Shown: positions 53,071 through 61,675 of the stretch, in pieces | How positions within the stretch are numbered: the first letter of the stretch is position 1 | Layout: the number at the start of each line of letters is the position of its first letter | Assembly: GCF_000428145.1 (NCBI RefSeq) | Contig: NZ_ATZJ01000007.1 | Coordinates: 1-64,000 of the forward strand | DNA: 64,000 bases | Direction: 5' to 3' | DNA from: Chitinilyticum litopenaei DSM 21440 | GTDB lineage: Bacteria > Pseudomonadota > Gammaproteobacteria > Burkholderiales > Chitinibacteraceae | Made by a program: the position numbers and the translations under genes | Notes under the pieces: model-generated | Databases searched by the model: none | What the model saw: the letters and a program-made list of their open reading frames with translations, nothing else | Told to the model about the DNA's origin: nothing

Positions 53071-53802
53071 TTACGGCTGGCGCTTGTATTCCACGTCGCA
53101 ATCGGTCATCACGATCACGCGCGGGTGCGTTTGCAGCAGCGAAGCCGGCACTTGCGTGGTGATCGGGCCATTCAGAGTGGCATCCAGAATGGCGGCCTTC
53201 TCGGCGCCCTTCACCACCAGCAGGATGGCCTTGGCCTGCATGATCGAACCCATGCCCATGGTCACGGCGTGCGTCGGCACTTCGTCGAGGCTGTTGAAGA
53301 AGCGCTTGTTGGCTTCGCGGGTTTCGTCCTTCAGGGTCACCTTGTAGGTGAAGCGCGACAATTGGGTATCCGGCTCGTTGAAGCCGATGTGGCCGTTGTG
53401 GCCGATGCCCAGCAGTTGCAGGTCAACCGGACCCTGCTCGTACATCATTTCGTCGTAGCGGCGGCACTCGGCATCCACATCGGCGGCATTGCCGTTCGGA
53501 ACATGGGTGTTTTCCGGCTTGATGTCGATGTGGTCGAACAGATTGCGCTGCATGAAGGCGCGATAGGATTCCGGATGCGTGATCGGCAGGCCGACGTATT
53601 CATCCAGATTGAAGGTCTTGGCTTGCGCAAAGCTCACCAGGCCTTGCTGGTAAGACTTGACGATTTCCTTGTACAGGCCAACCGGAGTACCGCCGGTGGC
53701 CATGCCCAGCACGGCGTTCGGCTTGGCGCGCACGGCGGAGATGATGAGATCGGCTGCGGCGCGATCAAGGTCCGCCTGGTTTTTGAATTTATGCAGGATC
53801 AT
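53071..53802 (-). CDS. nagB: Glucosamine-6-phosphate deaminase NagB
   Basis: A 243-residue enzyme converting glucosamine-6-phosphate to fructose-6-phosphate and ammonia. Typical segments: GMATGGTPVGLYKEI, FNLDEYVGLP, HPESYRAFM and LLGIGHNGHIGFNEP. The length matches the short Bacillus-type NagB (about 242) rather than the 266-residue E. coli form. It lies between leuD and leuB, an odd position, with no other amino-sugar gene near. Confidence 0.95.
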   Translation of the reverse strand: MILHKFKNQADLDRAAADLIISAVRAKPNAVLGMATGGTPVGLYKEIVKSYQQGLVSFAQAKTFNLDEYVGLPITHPESYRAFMQRNLFDHIDIKPENTHVPNGNAADVDAECRRYDEMMYEQGPVDLQLLGIGHNGHIGFNEPDTQLSRFTYKVTLKDETREANKRFFNSLDEVPTHAVTMGMGSIMQAKAILLVVKGAEKAAILDATLNGPITTQVPASLLQTHPRVIVMTDCDVEYKRQP

Positions 53803-53913
53803 GTGAAGTGTTTCCGGTATTGACTAGAAAAGAACAGCATAACTATACGGCAAAAATGCGGCGGAAAAGTTGACGCAAACGAAATCCGCGCCTTTCTGCC
53901 GCATTCCTGTCGT

Positions 53914-54552
53914 TCAGGCAAAAAGCCAGGGCTGTTCCTGCTTGCGCTTGTCTTCAAAGGCACGAATTTCATCGGCGTGACGCAGGGTCAGGCCGATTTC
54001 ATCCCAGCCATTCAAGAGGCAGGCCTTGCGGTGCTCGGTAATGTCAAAGCTGAACACCTGGCCGGACGGGGTGGTAATGGTTTGCGCCGCCAGATCGATA
54101 TGCAGGCGATAACCCTCGGCTTCCTGCGTTTCGCGGAACAGCTGATCGACCACTTCGGCGGGCTGCACGATGGGCAAGAGGCCGTTCTTGAAGCAGTTGT
54201 TGAAGAAAATGTCGGCAAAGCTCGGCGCGATCAGCGCGCGAAAGCCGAAATCCTCGATGGCCCAGGGTGCATGCTCGCGGCTGGAACCACAGCCGAAGTT
54301 GTCACGCGCCAGCAGGATCTGCGCGCCGGCATAACGTGGCAGGTTCAACTCGAAATCAGGGTTGAGCGGACGCTGGCTGTTGTCCATGCCCGGCTCGCCG
54401 TGATCCAGATAGCGCCATTCGTCAAACAGATTGGGGCCAAAGCCGGAGCGCTTGATCGATTTCAGAAACTGCTTCGGAATAATGGCGTCGGTATCGACAT
54501 TGGCGCGATCCATCGCGCAGACCAGACCGTGCAATTGGGTGAATGCTTTCAT
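53914..54552 (-). CDS. leuD: 3-isopropylmalate dehydratase small subunit LeuD
   Basis: A 212-residue swivel-domain subunit that pairs with LeuC to isomerise isopropylmalate. Seen: DTDAIIPKQFLKSI, LARDNFGCGSSREHAPWAI and FNNCFKNGLLP. Its ATG follows immediately after the entericidin stop codon, so the two are probably translated together. Confidence 0.96.
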   Translation of the reverse strand: MKAFTQLHGLVCAMDRANVDTDAIIPKQFLKSIKRSGFGPNLFDEWRYLDHGEPGMDNSQRPLNPDFELNLPRYAGAQILLARDNFGCGSSREHAPWAIEDFGFRALIAPSFADIFFNNCFKNGLLPIVQPAEVVDQLFRETQEAEGYRLHIDLAAQTITTPSGQVFSFDITEHRKACLLNGWDEIGLTLRHADEIRAFEDKRKQEQPWLFA

Positions 54553-54672
54553 TTATTGTGCTGCCTTCTCGATGGCCTGACCGCCCTTCTTGATGTCTTT
54601 ACCGATGCCTTCCACGGTATTGCAGGCAGTCAGCGTCAGCAACACAGCACACAAAATGGAAAAAACGCGCAT
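54553..54672 (-). CDS. Entericidin-family small lipoprotein
   Basis: Thirty-nine residues: MRVFSILCAVLLTLTAC is a lipoprotein signal with lipobox LTAC, followed by NTVEGIGKDIKKGGQAIEK, the entericidin A/B core. Entericidins are tiny membrane lipoproteins linked to stress and lysis in E. coli. AAGGGG lies just upstream. It fits exactly between leuC and leuD, 17 bases from leuC. Confidence 0.92.
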   Translation of the reverse strand: MRVFSILCAVLLTLTACNTVEGIGKDIKKGGQAIEKAAQ

Positions 54673-54689
54673 GAGGATTCCCCTTTGAA

Positions 54690-56099
54690 TCAGGCAAAAC
54701 TGCGGATGTCGACAAAGTGGCCGGCAATCGCCGCCGCTGCGGCCATTTCGGGGCTGACCAGATGGGTACGGCCGCCCTGGCCCTGCCGGCCTTCAAAATT
54801 GCGGTTGGAGGTCGAGGCGCAGCGCTCGCCCGGCTCCAGGCGGTCGGCGTTCATCGCCAGACACATGGAGCAACCCGGTTCGCGCCACTCAAAACCGGCG
54901 TCGATGAAAATCTTGTCCAGCCCTTCCTCTTCCGCCTGGCGCTTCACCAGCCCGGAGCCCGGCACAATCAGCACCAGTTTGACGTTATCGGCTTTTTTCC
55001 GGCCCTTGACCACCTTGGCGGCTGCGCGCAGGTCTTCGATGCGACTGTTGGTACAGGAACCGATGAACACCTTATCGACCGGAATGTCGGTAATCGGGGT
55101 GTCGGCTTCCAGCCCCATGTACTGCAGCGCGCGGGTATAGCTGGCCTGCTTGACCGGATCGGCCTGGTCGGCGGGATTGGGCACCACGGCAGTCACCGGC
55201 AACACCTGCTCAGGGCTGGTGCCCCAGGTCACTTGCGGCGCGATCTCGCTGGCATCGAGCTCGACCACGGCGTCGAACTGCGCGCCTTCGTCGGATTTCA
55301 GCGTGTTCCAGTATGCGACGGCCTTGTCCCACTGCTCGCCCTTGGGGGCGAATTCGCGCCCCTGCAGGTATTCGGCTGTTTTTTCATCAAACGCCACCAT
55401 ACCGGCACGCGCGCCACCTTCGATGGCCATATTGCACAGCGTCATCCGGCCTTCCATGGACAGGCCGCGAATCGCGCTGCCGCCGAATTCGATCGCGTAG
55501 CCAGTGCCACCGGCGGTGCCGATCTTGCCGATGATGGCGAGCGCGACATCCTTGGCGGTGACGCCAAAACCGAGTTCGCCGTCAACGCGCACCAGCATGG
55601 CCTTGGACTTCTTGGCGACCAGCGTTTGCGTGGCCATCACATGCTCGACTTCGGATGTGCCAATGCCGTGCGCCAGCGCGGCAAACGCGCCGTGGGTGGA
55701 CGTGTGGCTGTCGCCGCACACCACGGTCATGCCCGGCAGCGTGGCGCCATGCTCGGGGCCGATGACGTGGACGATGCCCTGGTTGATGTTCTTGAACGGG
55801 TAGTACGCCAGCGCGCCGAATTCCCTGATGTTCGCGTCCAGCGTTTCCACCTGGGTCCGCGAGATCGGGTCCTGGATGCCTTTGTCCCACTCGTTGGTCG
55901 GCGTGTTATGGTCGGCGGTCGACACGATGGAGCTCTTGCGCCAGAGCTGGCGGCCGGCGAGCTTCAGGCCTTCGAAGGCCTGCGGGCTGGTGACTTCATG
56001 CACCAGATGGCGGTCGATATAGATCAGACAGGTGCCGTCGGCTTCCTGGCGCACGATGTGCGATTCCCAGAGCTTGTCATAGAGTGTTTTGCTGGACAT
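54690..56099 (-). CDS. leuC: 3-isopropylmalate dehydratase large subunit LeuC
   Basis: A 469-residue aconitase-family subunit carrying the 4Fe-4S cluster. Cluster cysteines are in FIGSCTNSR and PGCSMCLAMN; VCGDSHTSTHGAFAALAHGIGTSEVEHV is typical. The start at 56099 (MSSKTLYDKLWESH) matches the family. An 18-bp palindrome lies ~75 bases upstream. Confidence 0.97.
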   Translation of the reverse strand: MSSKTLYDKLWESHIVRQEADGTCLIYIDRHLVHEVTSPQAFEGLKLAGRQLWRKSSIVSTADHNTPTNEWDKGIQDPISRTQVETLDANIREFGALAYYPFKNINQGIVHVIGPEHGATLPGMTVVCGDSHTSTHGAFAALAHGIGTSEVEHVMATQTLVAKKSKAMLVRVDGELGFGVTAKDVALAIIGKIGTAGGTGYAIEFGGSAIRGLSMEGRMTLCNMAIEGGARAGMVAFDEKTAEYLQGREFAPKGEQWDKAVAYWNTLKSDEGAQFDAVVELDASEIAPQVTWGTSPEQVLPVTAVVPNPADQADPVKQASYTRALQYMGLEADTPITDIPVDKVFIGSCTNSRIEDLRAAAKVVKGRKKADNVKLVLIVPGSGLVKRQAEEEGLDKIFIDAGFEWREPGCSMCLAMNADRLEPGERCASTSNRNFEGRQGQGGRTHLVSPEMAAAAAIAGHFVDIRSFA

Positions 56100-56172
56100 G
56101 CGCGTTCCGCTCAGAAGTGGATCAACAATGTCGACAAGCATACTCAGGGATTGATACCGGAACAAGACCAGT

Positions 56173-56190
56173 GTTTATACTGGTATAAAC
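56173..56190. promoter_or_regulatory. Perfect 18-bp palindrome upstream of leuC
   Basis: GTTTATACTGGTATAAAC, 8+2+8, lies 74 bases before the leuC start and 187 bases before the divergent XRE-type regulator. It looks like a dimeric regulator site. Confidence 0.55.
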
Positions 56191-56376
56191 GCTAACAGGG
56201 TGATGAAAATCGGTTTTCGCCCGATAGCACGCTCCGGGCAAAGCCCGGCACCAATCACTTTCTGCACAATCAAGGACTTAGTGCTGTTTTTCATGCGTTT
56301 TCCCCGGTTTCGCCGCGCAAAACGAGTACAGGTTGTTTTTCAGCAGCCTTCCCACAGTCTTCCAGGATAAACACGC

Positions 56377-57150
56377 ATGTCCACACGCCAGCAAGAGCTT
56401 GCCGATTTTCTGAAAGCCGTGCGGCTGCGCGCCGATCCGGCGGCCTTCGGCTTTGCCGGCAGCGCGCGCCGGCGCACCACGGGCCTGCGCCGCGAAGAGG
56501 TCGCCCAGCTGGCCGGCATCAGCCCGACCTGGTACACCTGGATCGAACAGGCGCGCGAAGTCAGCATGTCGGTCGCCGTGCTCGACCGGCTGGCCAATGC
56601 CCTGCGCATGGATCCGATGCAGCGCGGCTATCTGTTCGAGCTGGCCGGCAAGCTCGACCCCCAGCCTCACCATCCTGAAAGCCGGCTCGATCAGGCGATC
56701 ATGCAGCAGCTGGTCGATGCGATTGCCACCCCCAGCTACCTGCTGGGCCCGTATTGGGACGTGCTGGCCTGGAATGCCGCCGCCGCCGGGCTGTTTGGCC
56801 ACTGGCCGCGCTCGGGGGAGCCACTGAACCTGCTGGAATATGTGTTTTTTGCCGAGGATGCGCGGCAACTGATCGTCGACTGGGACAATCGCTGTCAGCG
56901 CCTGGTCGCGGAATTTCGCGCCGATAGCCGGGCCATGCTCGACGATCCGCATTTTCTGGCATTGCTGGCGCGCATGGAAGCCAGCGAGCGCTTTCGCACT
57001 TACTGGCATCAGCATGACGTGCTCGACCGCCAGGGCGGCTTGCGGCGTTTCCAGCATCCGCAGCACGGCGAACTGGCTTATCTGCAGTGCAGCTTTGCGC
57101 TGACCCAGCAGCAGGCACTCAAGCTGGTCATGCTGCTGCAGGCGGAGTAA
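56377..57150 (+). CDS. XRE/MmyB-like transcriptional regulator
   Basis: A 257-residue regulator. The N-terminal helix-turn-helix (residues ~10-75) contains RRRTTGLRREEVAQLAGISPTWYTWIEQ, typical of the MmyB-type family. The C-terminal PAS-like ligand domain (~100-250) has the pattern SYLLGPYWDVLAWNAAA. Targets are unknown; these regulators usually control a neighbouring gene, and leuC is divergent here. Confidence 0.88.
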   Translation: MSTRQQELADFLKAVRLRADPAAFGFAGSARRRTTGLRREEVAQLAGISPTWYTWIEQAREVSMSVAVLDRLANALRMDPMQRGYLFELAGKLDPQPHHPESRLDQAIMQQLVDAIATPSYLLGPYWDVLAWNAAAAGLFGHWPRSGEPLNLLEYVFFAEDARQLIVDWDNRCQRLVAEFRADSRAMLDDPHFLALLARMEASERFRTYWHQHDVLDRQGGLRRFQHPQHGELAYLQCSFALTQQQALKLVMLLQAE

Positions 57151-57159
57151 TACATCAGA

Positions 57160-57208
57160 ATGTATTAGCCTGCAGCCCAATCATTAATTGAGCTTCAGAG
57201 ATATACCC
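57160..57208. repeat. 49-bp palindromic repeat family, degenerate copy
   Basis: Reads ATGTATTAGCCTGCAGCC at the left and ends AGAGATATACCC. It begins 10 bases after the XRE-type regulator stop. Confidence 0.6.
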
Positions 57209-57258
57209 AAGATCGAGCTGAAACAGGTCGTTCATGGCAATGCCGGTGACGTGCTCTC

Positions 57259-57284
57259 GCCTTTCTCTGTGCTCTCTGTGGTCG
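57259..57284. repeat. CACAGAG-type repeat arm
   Basis: CCTTTCTCTGTGCTCTCTGTGG resembles the right arm of the Moco-operon inverted repeats; no left arm is seen. Confidence 0.5.
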
Positions 57285-57355
57285 ATTTGGAGTGTGCCAA
57301 GCAGTCTTGCTACAGGGACCGCCATGCAGGCATCACCGCCGCAAACGCCCCCCAA

Positions 57356-59257
57356 TCAAACCACCTGCAGCGCTTCCAGCTGCTCCTGCAGCTCCAGCCA
57401 GCGCAATTCCAGCTCGTCCAGCTCGGCTTTCAGCTCGGCTTCGCGCTTGAGCACCTGCTGCAATTCGTCCTTGCGCGCGGCCTCGTACAAGCCCTCTTCA
57501 CCAAGCCGGCGACTCAGTTCGGCATGCTCGCTGCTGATGGGCGCCATCTTGCGCTCGATCTGCTGCAACTCCTTCTCCAGCGGCTTGCGCTGCACGGCCA
57601 GCTTCTGCCGCGCTTCGGCTTCATCGCGCTTTTGCTGCTTGCGATCCTGCCCGGCGCTTGAGGCACGCAACTCGCTGCTGGCGGCGGCGCGCTGCTCCTG
57701 GCTGTAGCGGGTGTAATCGTCCAGATCGCCGTCAAAGGGCCGCACGCGCCCGTTCTCGATCAGCCAGAAGTCATCCACGGTGGCGCGCAGCAGATGCCGG
57801 TCGTGCGAGACGACGATCAGCGCGCCTTCGAAGTCCTGCATGGCCAGCGTCAGTGCCTGGCGCATTTCGATGTCGAGGTGGTTGGTGGGTTCGTCCAGCA
57901 GCAGCAGATTGGGCTTTTGCCAGATCAGCAGCGCCAAGGCGAGGCGCGCCTTTTCGCCGCCGGAGAATGGCGCGATGGGCCCGGTCGCCATGTCACCATG
58001 GAAATCGAAGCCGCCCAGATAATTGCGGTGATCCTGCTCGCGGGTGGCCGGGTCGATTTTTTGCAGGTGCCACAGCGGCGATTCGTCCAGGCGCAGGTGT
58101 TCCAACTGGTGCTGGGCAAAGTAGCCGATCTTCAGGCCCTTGCCCTCGACCAGCTGGCCCGACAAGAGCGGGCGCTCACCGGCCAGCGCCTTGATCAGCG
58201 TGGATTTGCCGGCGCCATTCACACCCAGGAGGCCCAGTCTGGCGGTTTTCTCCAGGCTGAGATTCAGGCCGCTGAGAATGGGCCGGGCCGCATCGTAGCC
58301 CGCACAGCCGTTTTCGATGCGCAGCAACGGATTCGGGCTGGAATCCGGTTCGCGAAAGGCAAAACTGAACGGCGAATCGACATGCGCCGCTGCGATGCGT
58401 TCCATGCGCTCCAGCGATTTCACCCGGCTTTGCGCCTGCTTGGCCTTGCTGGCCTTGGCCTTGAAGCGGGTGATGAAGGATTCAAGATGCGCGATTTCGC
58501 GTTGCTGCTTTTCAAAGGCAGCCTGTTGCAGTGCGAGCTTCTGCGCCTTCTGCTCTTCAAAATCGGCGTAATTGCCGGTGTAGAGGTTGAGTTGCGCGCG
58601 TTCGATATGCAGGATCTGGCGCACGGTGTTGTCGAGGAAATCGCGGTCGTGCGAAATGACGACGAGCATGCCCTGGTACGAGCTCAGCCAGTTTTCCAGC
58701 CACACGACAGTTTCGAGGTCCAGGTGGTTGGTCGGCTCATCGAGCAGCAGCAGGTCGGAGCGGCACATCAGCGCCTGCGCCAGATTCAGGCGCATGCGCC
58801 AGCCGCCGGAAAAGCTGGATACGGGGCGTGCGGTTTCTTCCTGGGAAAAACCGAGTCCGGCCAGCAGCTTGCCGGCGCGCGCACGCGCGGAATAACCGTC
58901 GATGGCTTCGAGCCTGGCCAGCAGTTCGGCGTGCTCATGGCCCTGATGGTCGGCGATGGTGGCCAGCTCGCTTTCAATGCGGCACAGCTCGGCATCGCCC
59001 TGCAGCACGTAGTCGAGCGCGGAGATCGCCAGCGCGGGCGTTTCCTGCGCGACATGGGCAATGGTCAGGCGCGGGGGAAGTTCCAGGTCACCGGTATCGG
59101 CGTGCAATTCGCCGCGCAGCAAGGCAAAGAGGCTGGATTTGCCGGCGCCGTTGGCGCCCACCAGGCCAGTCTTGCTGCCCGGATGCAGGGTGAGATCAAC
59201 GCGGTCGAGCAGCTGCTTCGTACCGCGCAGGAGAGTGAGGTTTTTAAGTCGGATCAT
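57356..59257 (-). CDS. ABC-F family ATPase, YheS-like
   Basis: A 633-residue soluble protein with two ATPase domains: GANGAGKSS with FSGGWRMRL and LLLLDEPTNHLD, then GVNGAGKST with FSGGEKARL and LLLLDEPTNHLD. A charged interdomain linker and a C-terminal coiled coil (about 540-633) are present. There are no membrane segments, as expected for ABC-F proteins that act on the ribosome. The YheS subgroup is suggested by overall sequence; resistance function is not implied. Confidence 0.92.
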   Translation of the reverse strand: MIRLKNLTLLRGTKQLLDRVDLTLHPGSKTGLVGANGAGKSSLFALLRGELHADTGDLELPPRLTIAHVAQETPALAISALDYVLQGDAELCRIESELATIADHQGHEHAELLARLEAIDGYSARARAGKLLAGLGFSQEETARPVSSFSGGWRMRLNLAQALMCRSDLLLLDEPTNHLDLETVVWLENWLSSYQGMLVVISHDRDFLDNTVRQILHIERAQLNLYTGNYADFEEQKAQKLALQQAAFEKQQREIAHLESFITRFKAKASKAKQAQSRVKSLERMERIAAAHVDSPFSFAFREPDSSPNPLLRIENGCAGYDAARPILSGLNLSLEKTARLGLLGVNGAGKSTLIKALAGERPLLSGQLVEGKGLKIGYFAQHQLEHLRLDESPLWHLQKIDPATREQDHRNYLGGFDFHGDMATGPIAPFSGGEKARLALALLIWQKPNLLLLDEPTNHLDIEMRQALTLAMQDFEGALIVVSHDRHLLRATVDDFWLIENGRVRPFDGDLDDYTRYSQEQRAAASSELRASSAGQDRKQQKRDEAEARQKLAVQRKPLEKELQQIERKMAPISSEHAELSRRLGEEGLYEAARKDELQQVLKREAELKAELDELELRWLELQEQLEALQVV

Positions 59258-59287
59258 GACCGGGAGTTTACCACCCCCGGTCGGTGC

Positions 59288-61492
59288 TCAGACAGCCAGG
59301 CTTTCGCGCACGCTGATGAGCGCGCGATCAGTCAGCGAACCGCCTTCCTGCAGGCGACGAATCAGGCCACGCCGCAAGGCTGCGTGCATTTCGTGCCGCA
59401 GCAGGGTCTTGCCATTGCCGCCGCTGCGGTTGGTCAGCAGGAAGCGCGTGCCCTGCGGGCTGATCCAGGAAACACGCAGGCGCATGGGCTCGGCTTCGCC
59501 ATCCTGGAGCCACTCGACCCACTCGCCCCGCTCGGGGAGCACGTCTTGCGGCACCGGCACCAGCGCCGGCAGCGTTTCCGGTTCGGGCAGCAGCGACACC
59601 TGCTCCTTGATGACTGGTGCCGAGAGATCCAGCTGCACATCGGGCTGGGCCTTCAGGCCACTGCGAATGGCTGCGGCATGGCAGTGCACCAGCTCCGAGA
59701 AAAACTGCTTGCAATCGGCTTCGCTTGCACCTGCCGCGCGCGCCCCCTCTTCGAGTACCTTGAGCATTTCCGGCAGGGTATTGACCAGTTTCAGACGCTC
59801 TTCGGGACCGATTTTCGGCAACACGCTCCAGATCAGCTGGTCCATGGCATTGACGCGCGCCGCAAACAGGGGCTCGCTTTCTCCGGCGGGTCCATAGGCA
59901 GCGGCCAGCGCAGAGCGCCAGTATTGCGCGATGAAGTCGGCAACCAGCGGCGGCAATTCGCGGGTGCTGAAACGCACGCGCACCATCGTGTCGGCCGTGA
60001 CGCGGCCGATTTCGCGCACTTCGGTATCAAGCAGTTCGCTGGTGGTTTCGGCGGTTTGCGCTTCAACCGCCTTCAGCTCGGCGGCCAGGAATGCTTCCAG
60101 CTCCTGCAGCGCAAGCTCGAATACTTCGACATTGTCGCCAAATTTGGCAACCACCCAGGCAACAACGGACGACAGCTTCTCGAAACGGCGATCACCCGTT
60201 TCCATTTTTTCCGGCGCGTCCAGCGCCGCTTCGGCAATGCAGTCCAGCAGGCGGCGTGCGGGGTGGTTCTTTCTGGCAAAGAAACTGCCGTCGAGCATCG
60301 ACACCTTGAGCACCGGAATCTGCAGACGCCCGATCAGTCCTTTTACCGATGCCGGCAGCCGGCTGTCGTTGAACATGTGCTCGAACAGCAGTGCCACGAG
60401 ATCCAGGGTCATGCCATCGACTTGCGAGAGCTTCTTGGCCCATGAGGTCGAGCGCAGGATGGCGACCATGTTGCGGCCAGCCAGAGTTTCTCCGCCCTGC
60501 TCGTCCACAAGCTCGCTGCTTGCTGCCAGAGTGGGATTTCTGCGCTGCAGGGCAGTCAGAAAATCAAGCCAGGCCGGTGGCGGCGCGTGTTCGGCATGCA
60601 GCGCCGAGCCGCCTGGCCCCTGCTGGGCAATTTCCAGCTGCTCCAGTGCGGCAAAGTGAGCGGCCAGGGCCTCGGCCTGCGGCAGGGGCAGGTGGACACC
60701 ACCGGCAAACCCGGCCTTGCCGGGTGCATCTTCCGCTTTTGCCCCGGCAGCGGCGTCCGGCGCGGCTTTCTGTGCGCGGGCGACTTCGGCGGCAACGCGC
60801 GGCGTGCGCGGCATTACCGGCTCGACATGCTGCTGGATCAGGAACTGGTTCACGCTCTGGTAAACCTGGGCGACTTGCCCAGCCAGCTCGTTTTCGAAGG
60901 CCTTGAGTGCGACAAGGCGCGCATCCAGCCCGCTTTCCAGCTGCCGGCAGGCAGTCAGAAAGGCTTCACAGATGGCCTCCGGGCTCATCGGATTCGCCGT
61001 GGCTTCATCGGGCGCGATCAGGGTGGCGAAACGCTGCTCCAGCTGGCTGAGCTGTTCGCCGCCGTTGTTTTTCAGCGTTTGCGCCAGATTGGTGGCAGTG
61101 AGGTTTTCTTCGTACTCGTCGTTGGCTACCAGTGACAGCGCGGCAGGGCTGGCATTGACCTTGTAAAAATCATGCTTGGCCTGCACCGTCTGGCTGTGCG
61201 CAAGGCGGGCATTGAAGGCCGCAATGAAGCGCTGCCGAAATTCATCGGCCAGCAGGCTGCGTTTCTTCTGCATTTCCGCCCGGGCGGCGAAATAGGTGTC
61301 GCGCAGCTTGCGGTCGTGAGTCTTGTCGGCCAGATCGAGGTAGGTTTGCTCTAGCCGGGTGAAAAAACCGTCCAGCGACTGGCCGAGCAGCTGGATGGCC
61401 AGGTCGCGACACGCGGCAAGGGTGGGATCTGCAACCGGCATCTGCATGCTTGGGCCCGCTCTGGTAAACGATTGTGGCTGAGACTGGTTCAT
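59288..61492 (-). CDS. DUF1631 family protein
   Basis: A 734-residue cytoplasmic protein of the DUF1631 family, found in beta- and gammaproteobacteria. The N-terminal part is helical. The C-terminus (WVEWLQDGEAEPMRLRVSWISPQGTRFLLTNRSGG) looks like a PilZ-like beta barrel. No enzymatic motif is visible and the function is unknown. It begins 184 bases upstream of the divergent glutamate dehydrogenase gene. Confidence 0.85.
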   Translation of the reverse strand: MNQSQPQSFTRAGPSMQMPVADPTLAACRDLAIQLLGQSLDGFFTRLEQTYLDLADKTHDRKLRDTYFAARAEMQKKRSLLADEFRQRFIAAFNARLAHSQTVQAKHDFYKVNASPAALSLVANDEYEENLTATNLAQTLKNNGGEQLSQLEQRFATLIAPDEATANPMSPEAICEAFLTACRQLESGLDARLVALKAFENELAGQVAQVYQSVNQFLIQQHVEPVMPRTPRVAAEVARAQKAAPDAAAGAKAEDAPGKAGFAGGVHLPLPQAEALAAHFAALEQLEIAQQGPGGSALHAEHAPPPAWLDFLTALQRRNPTLAASSELVDEQGGETLAGRNMVAILRSTSWAKKLSQVDGMTLDLVALLFEHMFNDSRLPASVKGLIGRLQIPVLKVSMLDGSFFARKNHPARRLLDCIAEAALDAPEKMETGDRRFEKLSSVVAWVVAKFGDNVEVFELALQELEAFLAAELKAVEAQTAETTSELLDTEVREIGRVTADTMVRVRFSTRELPPLVADFIAQYWRSALAAAYGPAGESEPLFAARVNAMDQLIWSVLPKIGPEERLKLVNTLPEMLKVLEEGARAAGASEADCKQFFSELVHCHAAAIRSGLKAQPDVQLDLSAPVIKEQVSLLPEPETLPALVPVPQDVLPERGEWVEWLQDGEAEPMRLRVSWISPQGTRFLLTNRSGGNGKTLLRHEMHAALRRGLIRRLQEGGSLTDRALISVRESLAV

Positions 61493-61675
61493 GGCGACTC
61501 CCGGGTGGGCGCTACTGCAGCATGCTAAATATGAGCAAATATTAGCATAACATAATACTCAACCCGGGCGCCGTCAATCATCGTAGGGCAACTGTTCGTC
61601 GCCTGGCGAGTCGGCTTGCTGCCCGCCCGGTGTGCTGGCTAGATTGAACTATCGCAGCCCTGCCGGATGTCGCCA

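Noticed and set aside
57794..60445. 883-codon plus-strand frame
   Set aside because: It runs antisense through the ABC-F and DUF1631 genes and has no domain of its own.
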